64,000 nucleotides of DNA from Marisa cornuarietis (Eukaryota > Mollusca > Gastropoda > Architaenioglossa > Ampullariidae). Positions within the stretch are counted from its first letter, which is position 1. Each line of letters starts with the position of its first letter. The DNA lies in NCBI GenBank assembly GCA_004794655.1, contig SMMW01000575.1, positions 9,636,001 through 9,700,000 on the forward strand, read 5' to 3'. Below, in pieces: positions 35,681 through 47,390 of this stretch. A program made the translations under genes and the position numbers. The notes under the pieces are model-generated. The model was not told where the DNA came from. It searched no databases and worked only from the letters and a program-made list of their open reading frames with translations.

Positions 35681-35883
35681 TTACTGGAATTTCTTATGCA
35701 ATATCCTTTCACCTTCCTCCTGGAATTCTTGCTTCGTGATGCATAGGTTGGAGAAGGTTGACAGCGACCCCAGTACCGAGCCTCCTCTCCAAGAGCACAG
35801 GTGACGGCCAGGGGAGGCGACCACTTTCACTTGTCTGTGTGGTACCAAGGCTGACAACTCTCTGACCAGTCGTCGACAGATGC
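35681..35883 (-). CDS. Actin-like gene terminal exon
   Basis: Encodes the C-terminus: RRLVRELSALVP, then GSVLGSLSTFSN and ITKQEFQEEGERILHKKFQ, then TAA at 35681-35683. Conventional actin ends in Lys-Cys-Phe. Here the terminus is Lys-Lys-Phe-Gln, so the reactive Cys374 is absent. The acceptor is TTGTAAAG. Confidence 0.94.
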
Positions 35884-38800
35884 CTTTACAAGAAATGTAG
35901 TGACATTTTAGGAAGAATGCACAATTAAATCGAACAACATTGTTGTTATGATGAATACGTCTTTTGAATTTTGAGATCACGTTTGAGTGTCAGTGCATGT
36001 GCTACATAAGTGCATGCGTCTTTGCATGATTGCTCATGTTTTAGTGTATATACATAGACACAATATTGTTACTTATTATTATTATCATCACTTGATTATT
36101 ACTCGCCTGTCAGACTCATAGTCAAGACCGCATAGACATATAAAATCCCTCGGCCACACTAAGGGGTGACAGCTTTAGTTATAGTTTACCTGGCGTTAGA
36201 GTAGTTCCTCCTGCCATGAGGATGTTATCGTAAAGCTGACCGCGGACGTCCACAGCACAAGATGCGATGGCGGTGTTCAGCTGCTGTGCGAGCCCTCCAC
36301 CCTCCAGACCTGGTGATAAGGGAGGTCAGCCAACTAAGTGAGCTGGTTAGGAACGGAGGACTTTTAACTGGGTGGCTTTGCTTTGCTTAATAATAAAAAT
36401 AATAATAATAAATGAAGGATTTGTATGGCGCATACTTACACTCATAAGGAGCATGCTCTTAGCGGTTAAAACAAGAATGAGACATGGATAGCATACGAGG
36501 GGCGAAAGAATAAACAACGGTACTGGCGACGACTAGAAGACAAATATAGAAAACGCAAAGAGAAATCGAGTAACAAGAACTGAGAAACTCGTGATTCCGC
36601 AGAGGACAAGTAGGAAAATACCAGAAAGTGGAGAAGGGTGAAAAAGAACTAGTATTGTATGGACTGTGTTAAGAGTAATATTATACTCAATGAAAAGGTG
36701 CGTTTTCAATGCAGATTTGAAGGATTCGGTTGTAGACTGGCGGCATGTATGGAAGGGGAGAGAATTCCATTGTTTTGCTGAACAGTAACTAAAAGTCCTG
36801 TGACCATATGTTTAGGATACGGTCATCAGACGAAGAGCGTATTTGTCAGGCTGGGACGAAGAAAAGAGAAAGCCAGAGAAATAGGCCACCAGCCAGCAAT
36901 GAAATTAAAACATAGCACGAACAATTTGTACTGGATGCGAGAATGGATGGGTAGCCAGTGCAGAAAACGAAGGAGAGGAGTGACATGGTCCCGTTTCCTA
37001 GTTTTAAAACCCGCTGACTCCGTAGCGCCAGTTTACTGGCTTACCTGGTAGAGCGCGATGAGCTCTGCTCCACGATCGTGATTTTCTCTTTGCACGATTG
37101 TGGCCCTACTGGCAGAACACAATGAGCAACGATACGCTTACTATTGTGGCTCGTGCTCCACAAGCCTGGCTCTGCAGTTTCACTATCGTCTTCAGAATCG
37201 TGAATTTTAAGCCCATGTTTCTGAACATAGAAATATTTTTATTCTGGTCTAAGCGGGTTAGACCAACCTGAATGGTTTTCGAAGTTTTCATATATCGGTA
37301 GATACAGGCGATATTAACCTAACCTGTAAATTTTAGCCTCCAAAACCCATCCGTTAATTAATTATCCGCTACGATTCGTACTTAGATCAACAGGCGCCGC
37401 TAACAGTGTACTACGTCACACTAATGCACCATTCACAGCATTGACAGCAGTCAACACCAAACAGACAGAATGAGCGACAGCTCGGGTTATTCGGACGCTG
37501 AAAGTCTGTATTTCTCGTGGTTTTGAAAAACTGCTACTTTAGCACGAGAAATGCAAACTTTAAAGTCCGAATAATCCCAACTGTCGCTCTCTCTCTCTCT
37601 CTCTGTTTGGTGTTGACGGCTGCCAATATTGTGAATGGTGCACTAGTGTGACGTAGTACAGTGTTAACGGCGCTCGTTGATCGCAGGTGCGAATCACGTA
37701 CTTTGCTAGCGAATAATTAATTAACGGATGGGTTTTGGAGGATGCAATTTACAGGTTAGGTTTATATCGCCTATATCTACCGATATCTGCAAAAAACGCA
37801 AACCATTCAGGTTGGTCTCTAAGCACCAGACGTGCAGCAGAGATCTGCTTATGCTTGTTTCTCTCTTTTCTTCTTTTTGCGATTTGTCAAATTTCGTTTT
37901 TTATTTTTTTATATTTTATTGAAGGTTGTTTATGTTGTTTGTTTGGGGGGGGTTTGGTGAGGGGGTGGGACACGACAAAAGATGGTTTGCAGTCTCCTCC
38001 CCGTACTTTGCTAACCCCTTAGATAAAGCTGACTAAAATCCAGCAGCGTTTCTCAGTCAAAAACAGGACTCAGCACAACGCGTGTTGGCTTTATCCTGTT
38101 ACCGCAGATGTCCGCACCTGTTTTCGAAACACTAGCTATATCATCGGTGGTGAATCTCTTCTCGCCTCCTACCCCCTCCCTCTCTCTCTTACACCTGAGC
38201 GTGCCCGGAGGGAGGGAGGGAGGACGCTGATAACAGATACGTATAGGGCTTACCTCCCAAGGAAGGCTGGAACAAAATCTCAGGACACTTGCAGCGCTCC
38301 GCCCCTACTGTTATGACGACACCGCTGGGCGTGGTGTACGACCTTGACATGCTCTCGTCAGGTTTAGGTGTGGACCTCTGGTCTACGAAACACAAGCTCT
38401 CCTTGATCTGTCTGGCTGTTTCGAGGCTAACTGTAAAGAAATGTTATCCATTAGAGTTTTGTTTCTTTACAGTTTCGTCTGAACGACACGCATAACTGGA
38501 GATTTAGATTAATGTATGTGTTCGGTCAAGAAATATAAATATTCCCTCCCCCCTCTAATCTTTCTCACTCTCTCTGGATTTTGCTTTTCCTTTCTAGTGT
38601 TATGTCTGTACGTAGTGGTGTGCGTGGTCTTCTTTTTCTCCAAACTGCATGCGTGAATTGTGGTGCAGATTCTAAACTTCACACTTACCATAGTCGGGGT
38701 TGGGTTGCCGCATGCTGAGAGCGCGCTGTAGTTCCAAAGTGACATCTTGTCCAGCCAGGTGCGTCCGCCGCACTGCGTGCTCTATCACAAACCCTGTAAC

Positions 38801-41800
38801 CACGTGCACCAGAGTTAGTGTCGACCCTACACACTCGGATGGTGACAAGCAGATTATGACCGACAAGGAGTAAACACTGCCACAACCCCTACCTCGCTCA
38901 CTGCCAGAAAAAAACCGACTAAATTTTAATTAAAGGGAAATTTGTTTTAGTATTTACCGATAAGCCCTTTCATCTAATTTTTCAAAACATTATCGATGTT
39001 TGCTTGCGTCCCTTAACCCCTTAATGCATGATGTCCGTGTTAACGCTGCAATTATTACTTAAACTGTGATCTGGCCAGTTGCACAACACGTTTCTAAACC
39101 TTAAAAGTGTTCTAAAGAAGCAAAATCTCTTCTTAGCCATTTTGATGCATTGCAGAAAAACATACAGAAAATTGTACTGACAGGACGAAAAGTCATACTT
39201 AAGCAACTTTATCTTACTTAAAGCAGTTTTAGTTTTAAAAATTCTAAAATTGTGGTGTGCTCTTTAAACTAATTATCTAAATAGAGTTAAGGCCTAAAAG
39301 TGTTTAAAATTAGAAATGTGTTGTGCAACTGGCCCCAGAGCCTTCTGCTGAATACAACTTTTCGTCGAGAATTAAGTGCTTTTATTTTTGCAGATTTCTT
39401 ATAGTAAATCTACATAACCAGCTTAATTGAATACTTAATTAAAATGGAAGAAGTGACCGAGTTTGACTTCAATACAACAGTATACTGAAAACAAACTCCT
39501 ATTCTCTTCCTCTCCCTTTGATTCTCCTGTCTTTTTTCACACATATTTGACCCTATTTCTCCTTTACTCCTCTTTCCTGTTTCTAATTAGCGTTGTGTGA
39601 CAGTCACGTCTCCTGTTTCTATCTACTCTTGCCAGGTGCCGTGTGACAGTCGCCCTTCCTGTTCCTATGATAAGTCTTGCCAGGGGGGCGTGTGGTAGGG
39701 TTTCTGATTCTATAATTATTGTTGCTAAAAGTGTAACAGGCCGGTATATATACCTTCAAAGATGGGCACAATTTGCGTCAGCCCCTCCCCGCAGTCCATA
39801 ACAACGCCAGTGGACTGGCCGCTGCCATATAATGTCAGGATAGGCTGGCGGGCCAGACACAAGGATGGTGCATCAAACCTCTCCAACGCGAGCTGCATGG
39901 AAATAAATAAACAGACCATCAATGTTATTCTGTTGAATTTACCTGTCTTATGGCTATTTTGAAACGCTTTAAAAAACGGAATTAAACAGTTTAACGGGGT
40001 TGGACTTAAAACACAAAATTACTAGACCATAATAGGATAAAACAAAGACTACACATTTTTAACGTCGAAGGGCAGGGAGGGGGTAAGGGGAACTGGTGTT
40101 TTACGCCGAGCCAGCAACTAAGGCTACATCACGGCAAATCAGCCAGCTATCTAAATAGATGCTACATGCAGAGAAAGAACAGCGTGCTCGAGAAGAGAGC
40201 TGAACCCAGGACATCTAGTTCTCACTGTATTGGTGACACGCGTTAACCGTTGCGCCACCAGACCGCCCTTTTAACGTCGAAGCTATGTTTTTAATCACAA
40301 TGCCCTTAATTTATATGTAATTGTTCACCAGTAGTTCTCGCTGCATAACACTCGTCTGCCCTGCTTCCTGCTAGCTAGCCAAGTCTTGAATACAGGTGCC
40401 ACGTCCAGTAATAAATTGCAGGTGGCGGGCGCCCGAAGGGAGATTTATACCACGCCCTACGATTAGTGACAAAGCACCGTACTACTCCTGTGCTACAGCA
40501 ATTAATGACGATGTAATGGGAATTGGTTAGTAACTGGCTTAGTGAATAACTGACCTGCGCGAAACCTAAGTCTTCAGAGCGAGCGCTGAACATGGGGCGA
40601 GAGAGCAGTAGGGGGTAGGCCTGCGGTGACTGAGGCTGAGTCACTCTGTCCTGCACATCCTGCAGGAGCGCCTCCAGCCCGTCCCAGTCTCGGACTTGGC
40701 CTCTTTCCACTGGGTACACCACCTTCGGTTCGAATCCTTCAGCTGCATAAGTGCCATTCAGGTTTTCTTTGGGCTGGAATTCCGACCATATCACACAATA
40801 TCATGGAATTAAGAACATCCTCGAGGTTGCTATGCAAATATTCATTCTTCGCTCGTTTTTACTGCACTACTGCTGATCGTAAATTGGTTTCTGAATTTGA
40901 TTTTGTGTTTTTATAGGAGGAAAATAAAACAAATCTTAGACTGGCAATACGCCGATACGCAACCAGTGCTCAGCATAGCTGTTAAAACATGTGGTAAAAA
41001 ATATCTTTTAAGAAACGCTTCCCACTGTTAACCAGGATACATGGGTGGCTACTGCACTCCAAAATGAGACTGATCGCAATATTAAAGAGATTGAGACATT
41101 GACCATTTCTTGCGTACATACATGCATGCTTACGTATTAGACTTCCTTGACGACAGCAGTGTGGACCTTTTTCTGTGCATGGAACGAGATTTTCTTTTTA
41201 ATCTCGAAAACGGGTCGGTTACATTAAAGAGATCGAAAGGTTCATCTTTCTACTATGTATTCTTCGTGATTGGTGGTTACACTAGCAGCTGTTAGACTGT
41301 TTCAGTAAGATCCGTTGAGCTGTTGTCTCCTCTACTTTGGCAACAGATGCTTCTTTTTTCCGAAATAGTAACTAATTGTAGAGACAAAAGTTAAGGGGGT
41401 TTGCACACAGTGAAGAACGATAGCAAGCATTGTCAGCGACCATAGCTCTAACCTTCGATGAAGATAGCAGTTTACTACGATGACAACAGCGATGACACAC
41501 ATGACAACAGAACTGATGACAAAGATGGTGCTGTGTTCGGAACACACGTACCTTTGCGTGCCAGACGTTGCGAAGCTCGCAGCGGGGATTGCTCTCCCCT
41601 GCCCACCCTCCTCTGATCCACCCGGATCCGATATCCACCACCACCGCCATCGCTGACACGCCGTCGTCGGTAGAGGCATTGGAAGATGTTGACATCGATG
41701 AGACTGACGACGCAGACGAACAATGTAGGAAAATCTCTTCAGGAAGTCCGTGTGGTTAGCAAACCTCTTCGCCACTTGCATGCGCGGTATGAGACAAATA

Positions 41801-42926
41801 AATCTCTAATCTCCCGTAAATGATAAGGTGTTGATACGAAAGTTACGTTAACCTCCTCGTCTGACTCATCACCAGCCGCCTCTGAAATTGTTTGTCGGCG
41901 AGGCAAGTTCTTGTTTCTTTTGGGGGTAGGTGGGGGATGTCCACGAAATCTCAAACAAGCGCTTATATGTCTATTCACATCGTCGACCAGTTTCTCCACA
42001 AAGCGGGTCTGCGCGTTAAGTCCGCCTACAGATATTCACAAACGGTTATTAATTAACCAAGCGACAGTCAGAGCAGACCAGCCATAATTGCATCGATAAT
42101 TCGAAAAAGCTATTAATGTGGGGAAATATCAAACTAAAGTGAACGTCTGTGTTATGGAGTTATCTTTAGCACAGCAAAGTGTATAAAGTAAAAAGGATAG
42201 ATATTAATTTGTCTTTACATGCCTGAAGCTCCTATAATGCTCAACAATCGTTATGTCCCTAAGGGCGTCTTTACACCGAAAAGATATGATCGCAGTATGG
42301 GTCAGAGGCAATGGAGAAAAAGGAAGAGTACACACACACGACACACGACAAACACACACACACACACTCTCTCTCTCTCTCTCTCTATCTCTCAAGAAAT
42401 AAGTCAAATAAAAAATATATTAAATAACTCGTAGTCTTATCTTTATAAAATATTACAGCAGCCCATAACCGCAACATAAATGGGCGGATAAAAGTATCAT
42501 TACAAGTCTGAATTATTTTTTAGAGTATCTAGACCTAAGCATAGGAGATTATAAAGAAAGAAATTACAGTAATTCTCACTGTTTCACTCGAGATGAAACT
42601 GTCGCCTTTAAGCCGTGTAACTATACGGTGCATTCACATCTGAGCTCATTTGGAACATAGCACTCGACACGACGATCATTTACATAAACAACAGCTATAG
42701 CAAGCTGTGTACAACTGAGACGAGGATATCGCTGTGTTTACCTCCTTTATATAAGTCGAGAGCGATTGTGGGAGTGTATGCATACCCCAGCAGAGTACAA
42801 AGCGTAGAAATAAAACCACCTTACTTAATTAAGTACATAAAATAAATAAAACCAATCTTTTACCTGATGTAAGACCGTTTGTCTTGTATAAGCCACCCGA
42901 GAAACCAGAGCCACGCGAATGGACAT
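35681..42926 (-). CDS. Divergent actin-like protein (7 core exons, 2 probable 5' exons)
   Basis: Seven exons (41695 down to 35681) encode 368 residues in perfect phase. With two upstream exons (42926-42864 and 42008-41873) the model is 437 residues. Core landmarks of the actin fold are present: phosphate loop 1 as DIGSG (about 90-94 in the long model), phosphate loop 2 as DCGEG (about 223-227), ERCKCPE/LFQPS, AGGTTLTPG (363-371) and the C-terminal GSVLGSLSTF..ITKQEF. Between loop 1 and YPVERG there are about 11 fewer residues than in conventional actin, removing most of the DNase-I-binding loop. This matches none of the numbered ARPs I know and could be a lineage-specific actin paralogue. A symbol is not justified. 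Confidence 0.9.
36190..36309 (-). CDS. Actin-like gene exon, adenosine-pocket segment
   Basis: Encodes GLAQQLNTAIASCAVDVR and then NILMAGGTTLTPG, the actin VDIRKDLYAN..GGTTMYPG segment. The acceptor is ATCACCAG and the donor GCCAG|GTAAAC. The exon has no stretch long enough to stand out on its own but is phase-perfect. Confidence 0.92.
36389..37012 (-). mobile_element. L2/CR1-like LINE fragment, copy B
   Basis: This is the reverse complement of the 13660-14280 element: the RT C-terminal coding (LHWLPV to KQWN-like), 3' UTR and (ATT)n tail at 36389. It carries several indels and an internal deletion, and lies in an intron of the actin-like gene in the same orientation as the gene. Confidence 0.88.
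37243..37830. mobile_element. 588-bp near-palindromic foldback element
   Basis: Two arms of about 280 bp are inverted copies of each other around about 37535. Matching anchors include GACCAACCTGAATGG, CCAAAACCCATCCGTTAATT and GACAGTTGGGATTATTCGGA-like sequence near the centre. The arms differ by small indels, including a CT microsatellite in the right arm only. It has no coding capacity, and its size and form fit a foldback/MITE-type DNA transposon. No clear target duplication is visible. Confidence 0.85.
38254..38430 (-). CDS. Actin-like gene exon, subdomains 4 and 3
   Basis: Encodes ETARQIKESLCFV (actin REIVRDIKEKLCYV), a charged linker and VITVGAERCKCPEILFQPS. The acceptor is TTTACAG and the donor GGAG|GTAAGC, phase 1-1. 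Confidence 0.93.
38689..38793 (-). CDS. Actin-like gene exon, subdomain 4
   Basis: Encodes GFVIEHAVRRTHLAGQDVT.., corresponding to the actin LPHAILRLDLAGRDLT segment. The acceptor is GGTTACAG and the donor TATG|GTAAGT, phase 1-1. Confidence 0.92.
39071..39338. mobile_element. MITE, copy 2 of the 270-bp family
   Basis: Same family and orientation as 5964-6234. The termini are CTGGCCAGTTGCACAACACG and, reversed, CTGGGGCCAGTTGCACAAC. It lies in an intron of the actin-like gene. Confidence 0.85.
39592..39725. repeat. ~50-bp degenerate tandem repeat
   Basis: Roughly three units, built around GTGTGACAGTC, CCTGTTTCTAT and CTTGCCAGG, adjoin the donor side of the phosphate-loop-2 exon. Confidence 0.55.
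39754..39892 (-). CDS. Actin-like gene exon with phosphate loop 2
   Basis: Encodes a segment ending LTLYGSGQSTGVVMDCGEG and IVPIFEG, matching the actin LYASGRTTGIVMDSGDG region. The acceptor is CCATGCAG and the donor GAAG|GTATAT, phase 1. Confidence 0.93.
40071..40268 (-). mobile_element. tRNA-derived SINE with target duplication
   Basis: Read on the minus strand it begins GGGCGGTCTGGTGGCGCAAC (box A region), followed by GGTTAACGCGTGTCACC, and then a GGGTTCAGCTCTC box B-like stretch and a tRNA-unrelated body. It is flanked by 14-bp direct repeats TTTTAACGTCGAAG (40057-40070 and 40269-40282). Relatives lie at 50146, 55090 and about 45865. Confidence 0.88.
40555..40773 (-). CDS. Actin-like gene exon, subdomain 2/1
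   Basis: Encodes ENLNGTYAAEG..VVYPVERGQVRDWDGLEALL and the LLLSRPMFSARSE segment (actin LLTEAP region). The D-loop expected just before YPVERG is largely missing. The acceptor is AATTCCAG and the donor CGCAG|GTCAGT, 73 codons. Confidence 0.92.
41552..41703 (-). CDS. Actin-like gene exon with phosphate loop 1
   Basis: Encodes the actin N-terminus: an acidic Ser/Thr leader starting at an internal ATG (41695), then MAVVVDIGSGWIRGGWAGE and NVWHAK. The donor is CAAAG|GTACGT, phase 0. If the upstream exons are wrong, the ATG at 41695 is the start and the protein has 368 residues. The acceptor GTCGTCAG at 41703 supports a spliced upstream exon. Confidence 0.88.
41873..42008 (-). CDS. Actin-like gene, candidate second exon
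   Basis: From the acceptor CGCGCAG the frame reads TRFVEKLVDDVNRHIS and continues through a Pro/Lys/Arg-rich stretch. A GCTG|GTGATG donor gives phase 1, matching the acceptor at 41703 of the actin N-terminal exon. An alternative donor 20 bp further on (GAGGAG|GTTAAC) would break phase. It may instead belong to a separate transcript. Confidence 0.45.
42864..42926 (-). CDS. Actin-like gene, candidate first exon
   Basis: An ATG at 42926 opens 21 codons (MSIRVALVSRV..) ending in CATCAG|GTAAAA, phase 0. The next candidate exon begins in phase 0 at 42008. The link to the actin core is inferred from matching phases only. Confidence 0.45.
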
Positions 42927-44651
42927 GACGTGAGGGTCAAAGGGGGCGTTGCCTCTCGCTCCACCGCTTTGACCTGTCGTGTCAGTCAAAATAAAGCCGC
43001 CAGCTACCCAGCTACGTCAGGGTACATTATTATCAGACTGACCCAGTGTCGCGCCACTCCTCTTGTGTGTTGTCCTCGCACTCCGCTTGTTCGGTTTCTG
43101 TTGCTTTATTTTGCACCCTGAGTGTGGTCTGGCAGTTCAACTTGGAAAGATATAATTTTTTTTTATCCTATTCCCTTAGGGGGTGGGAGTCGTTTACCCC
43201 ATGGTTATTATTATAACATTGAGACAGGATCGGCGACCGAAACAGATTGAAGTTTCCGGGGATTGGGGGATGTTTGTTTTTGTCCGGAGAATGCATCACG
43301 ATCGTCATGAAATGTCGATCTCTGACGTTTAACTTCTGCGCGTGTCTACCCGTAGAATCATGCACGTGCACGGCCGTGATTGAATTCTATACCTGTGTAA
43401 AACGTATAGAGTATCCCATGACGGTCTTGCAAAATTCAGGGCAATTACAAACCGCAGTAAACTTTCACGATGAACTCAATCCGACCAGGGGGGCAGTCAC
43501 AAGCAAAATCTAATGGATATTTATTTAACTCATTTGGTGGGAACTTCCATGTCGGTCGTGTTCATATTCCCTGACCGCCCGACGCACAAATTAGGTGCCC
43601 GTGCGCTATCATCACTGATTGGGCCTTCTGCGTTTTTCTGAACTATTCTGTCCGCTGTACATTAGTTATTATACAGTAAATAGTACTGCCACTGGGCTAT
43701 GGTTTTATTTTCTTATTTTTGTTATGTTTCACATGTGCGCAGTTTTATTAGCGATACAAAATGATCCCAGAAAATTTCTTACATGGGAGCGACCCTCACA
43801 TAGAGGCATTCAATTTCTGTGGTGGTTAGTGCTTCCAATTTTCAACACACAGTATATAAGCAATATACACACACACACACACACAAACATTCCCCAGAAA
43901 CACCAATCATGCCCAGAAGCCAATGTCACAATGAATTCAAGGGTAAGGGTTATCAACATTTTTATTTTGATATTAAATGTTTCTTTTTTCTCTACAGTTT
44001 AACACTTCCATACTACTGAACACATTATCATGTCTCTAGAGGAATCTACTTCAAGTACAAAAAAACTGAGTAGATAAGCTGATTTATTTTAATGAGTAAA
44101 TGACCCTGTCAAAATCAAGTGATTAAACAGGTGAGGAAGAGGTAAAAAGTATTTGTCTAAACCATATTAGCATCAGGTAATCAGCTCGTACAATACTTTG
44201 TAACACACATATGCCCTAATCAGTTTTTAACCCTTGAACACTAGAATGATTTATTAACAATAACAAGATTATATATTTATATAAAACCAAAAAAGGTTGG
44301 TCTAAAGTGATAATGAACTATTTTAAAGATTGTTTTCCTTTCCCAATATCAGGTTAACTAGCATTACTAATTAACACATTAGGTACATTTACATTCTAAT
44401 TTTCGAATAAGAGCAACCTCGCAGCTCTTCATTCCCACACCATACTATAATCTTCTCAAGTTCATTCACCCAAGGTGTTCATCCAAATATGACACCAAAA
44501 GGTGTAAATTTTAATTAATTTCCTGTAAACTTGTAACCTTAAACGTGGATCTGGATGTTTCAATTATCAATGTTGATTCCAAATCTGATTACACTCATAC
44601 GTATGTAATGTTTATGCACAATTGTCTAAAACAAATATCATTCAAAGGGAT
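42927..44651. other. Intergenic region between the actin-like gene and COMMD5
   Basis: AT-rich, with a short (CA)n near 43869 and no recognised exon. AATAAA-type hexamers on the minus strand (e.g. 44250-44255) could serve COMMD5, whose 3' end faces this region. Confidence 0.6.
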
Positions 44652-44753
44652 TTAATCCTGAATTTTAAGAATGCTGCGTTTCTCTAGGTCCTCCATCTGT
44701 TTCAAAACATAAGCAACATTATAACGAAGCTGATGAAACTGTGACACAGGAAC
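44652..44753 (-). CDS. COMMD5: COMMD5 exon 7
   Basis: Encodes VPVSQFHQLRYNVAYVLKQM and then EDLEKRSILKIQD, ending in TAA at 44652-44654. The acceptor is GTTTTGCAG. Confidence 0.95.
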   Translation of the reverse strand, partial: VPVSQFHQLRYNVAYVLKQMEDLEKRSILKIQD

Positions 44754-47354
44754 CTGCAAAACAGACAAAATAAGACTTAATTTTGAAATCTAAGTGGCTG
44801 TCAGACTACTTGTAGTGCCTTTTTTAATTCCAACTTCAAGTCTGTAGATGAGATGGACAGGCAATTGCTTAACCTCCTTGGTGTTAATGCCAAAAGCTAC
44901 TCAGGTTCAGAGCATTAGGTAAAAAATTACTCATCCTTACTCAGGTTAACCTGATATGACCCCACATGCAGAAAACCCCCAGTACCTCTCTGAGCAGTAT
45001 TCTTCTGGCATCTAAAGTGACGTTTTTTGAAAATTTTTCCAGGGATGGATTGTGGGGTGGTGCATAATGACTAATGAGATTTAGCAGGGGCAAAGGTGCA
45101 CCATCAGGGCCAATCTTGAGCATCCAATCTGACAGCCTGTTCACTCTTTGATGCTAGCAAGCCATGATTTCTTTTGCTTAACCCACCAGCATCCTCCTTC
45201 CACATACCTTTGGAGGATTATATTAGGTAGAGTGTCATGCGCAATGTGACCAAACCAAACTATTTTTGGCTGCTTAACATTGATGAGAAGAGGTGTCTAG
45301 AGGCTGACCAGGGCAGCAATTGGATTGGGTTGCGTACTTAAGTGTGCAATACTGTTAAATGGGGCAAATTAATGTCTTTTCATTGCATAATTTTGTGAAG
45401 CAACGCAGTTCCTAAAAAATATCTAACGTTCTCGTCAAGAAAAAATTAATGCTATAGAAAGCTCTATCTCACCTCAAACACTTTAACTTGTCCATTACTT
45501 AGTTTCATTTCCATTAAGATTGATGGCTCCAGAACTCTATTCAAGACACTGAAAAATTAGAAATACCATGAAAACCTTATGCATTTTACCACTATTTTTT
45601 AACACACCTCATCAAAACTGTCAGTTCTACTAGAAATACAAATGTATAAATTTGTAGTTTTAAACCCTTTAACGTTGAAAGCACAACTGCTTGAATATCA
45701 GATCTTGACAAGATTATCTGAAGTTGAAGTATAAGAAATCCAAAAATTTGTTGTGGACACACAAGAAGCCAGTTTATTAAGTAGTGCTGCCTATTGGTAA
45801 GTATCTGTTGATTGCTGAATATTCACATTCATTATTTCTCTTATGTATGTTATACTTGATCAGCTGGGGGGTATTGATGCACTGAACTGAGCCAGCCGCT
45901 AAGGCTATACTATGTCAAAGAAGCCAACAACATCTGATCCTTACTGTATTAGAGGCAAGCGTGTAACTGCGCACCAAGGTTCCTCTCATTAACATTGAGG
46001 CAATTGTCACTTTGAAATGCTGTAGTGTTAATAATAATAAAAAATTATGTAAATAAAACTTTTGAGATGAGTTTTACAAACCTGGTAGAAATGGCAACAT
46101 CAACTCGCCACTTTAACTCCGAAAGCTGTGGTAGTCTGGGTCGAGATGTCAACAGCTGCTGGTCAAGAACTGCTCTTCTGTAACAGGAGAAATATGCAAA
46201 ATATTAGCGCTATAGCCTTTGTATTTTCTCTCTCAGATGATGATTTTTTTTTTCTTGAAAGAAAATTAAGAGTTGTGCTTAAATTTAATATAAAGTCCAC
46301 ATATGGTAGATCACCGTGACAAATTCCTACATATCAGACATAAACTTAAGTCTTTAGTAAAACTTAATTGAGAAGCCCATTATGCACCACAAAGTTTTTA
46401 GGTACATTAAGGACAGAAGCATGAATGACACTGAAAGGCAAAAGGTAATGTTCGGCAACTTTATTAAATTATTGTTTGAAAGTGTTTGCTTCTAAATTAA
46501 ATAAAGCTGCAAATATAATAATAATAAATAATAAATGAAGATTTTTAAGGTGCATATTCACACCAAGTAACAGAAATATACATGTGTACTTGAGTGCATG
46601 CACACTCTACTCATGCACAGTCACTGGATCACATCACTGACCCAATCCCATGGGGCAGCTGTTTTATGTGCAGTGCATGCACAGGGTGGGTGGGGAGGGG
46701 CAGGCCATGACTGGCATTCACAGAAGTATCAGGTCTGTGAAGCAAGACTTAAGAGATATCATTTGATTTATTTAGATCAAGTGTCTATTGTGCACGAGAA
46801 TGGAGAACCTTTTGACACACTCAGCAAGACAGCATGTCTACTAAATAAAGATTTTTTCAGTATGATGATGCTGGCTATATATGCATGTGTTGTCTTGGGA
46901 GTTGTGTTTTTCACATGTGAAGCTAATGTTTCTGTCAGCATGTGTGATGGTGTCTGTAAAATTGATTAATGAAATACTCTTGGATAAGTAATATTTGATA
47001 TAATACTGATGAAAAGTGACAGTTTGGTTTTTCTTAAGTAAGAAATATCTGCAATACTGGATGAAATCATGAAAAGACAAAAAAGTGGCACACAAAGTGC
47101 ATTGTTGGGAGACTACAAAACTACACCCATATACCATGAATTTATAATCAATCAAATACAGTGTCTCTCTTTCAAAGGCCAGGTATCCAACAACAAAGCA
47201 GTGTTAGCAGAAGAGCAGGGCAGCTCTCAGGAATGTGAGCAAATGAAAAACATCAGCTATACGCTGGTCAGTTTAAAATCAGAGCATAGTGCATCTTTTT
47301 AATTACCTTAGTGCAGTTCCAATCCTACTAACAGTCCTAAAATTTTATTCTCTC

Positions 47355-47390
<36 letters not shown>

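Larger units (their letters stand above)
36310..38253 (-). other. Intron of the actin-like gene
   Basis: A 1.9-kb intron filled mostly by LINE copy B and the foldback element. The remaining sequence is unrecognised. Confidence 0.7.

Noticed and set aside
37030..37080. tRNA-like phrase CTTACCTGGTAGAGCGCGATG
   Set aside because: It recalls a tRNA D-arm, but no matching acceptor stem, anticodon arm or GGTTCGA box follows.
46598..46969. 123-codon plus-strand frame antisense to COMMD5
   Set aside because: It is antisense within a COMMD5 intron next to a LINE fragment and has no domain.
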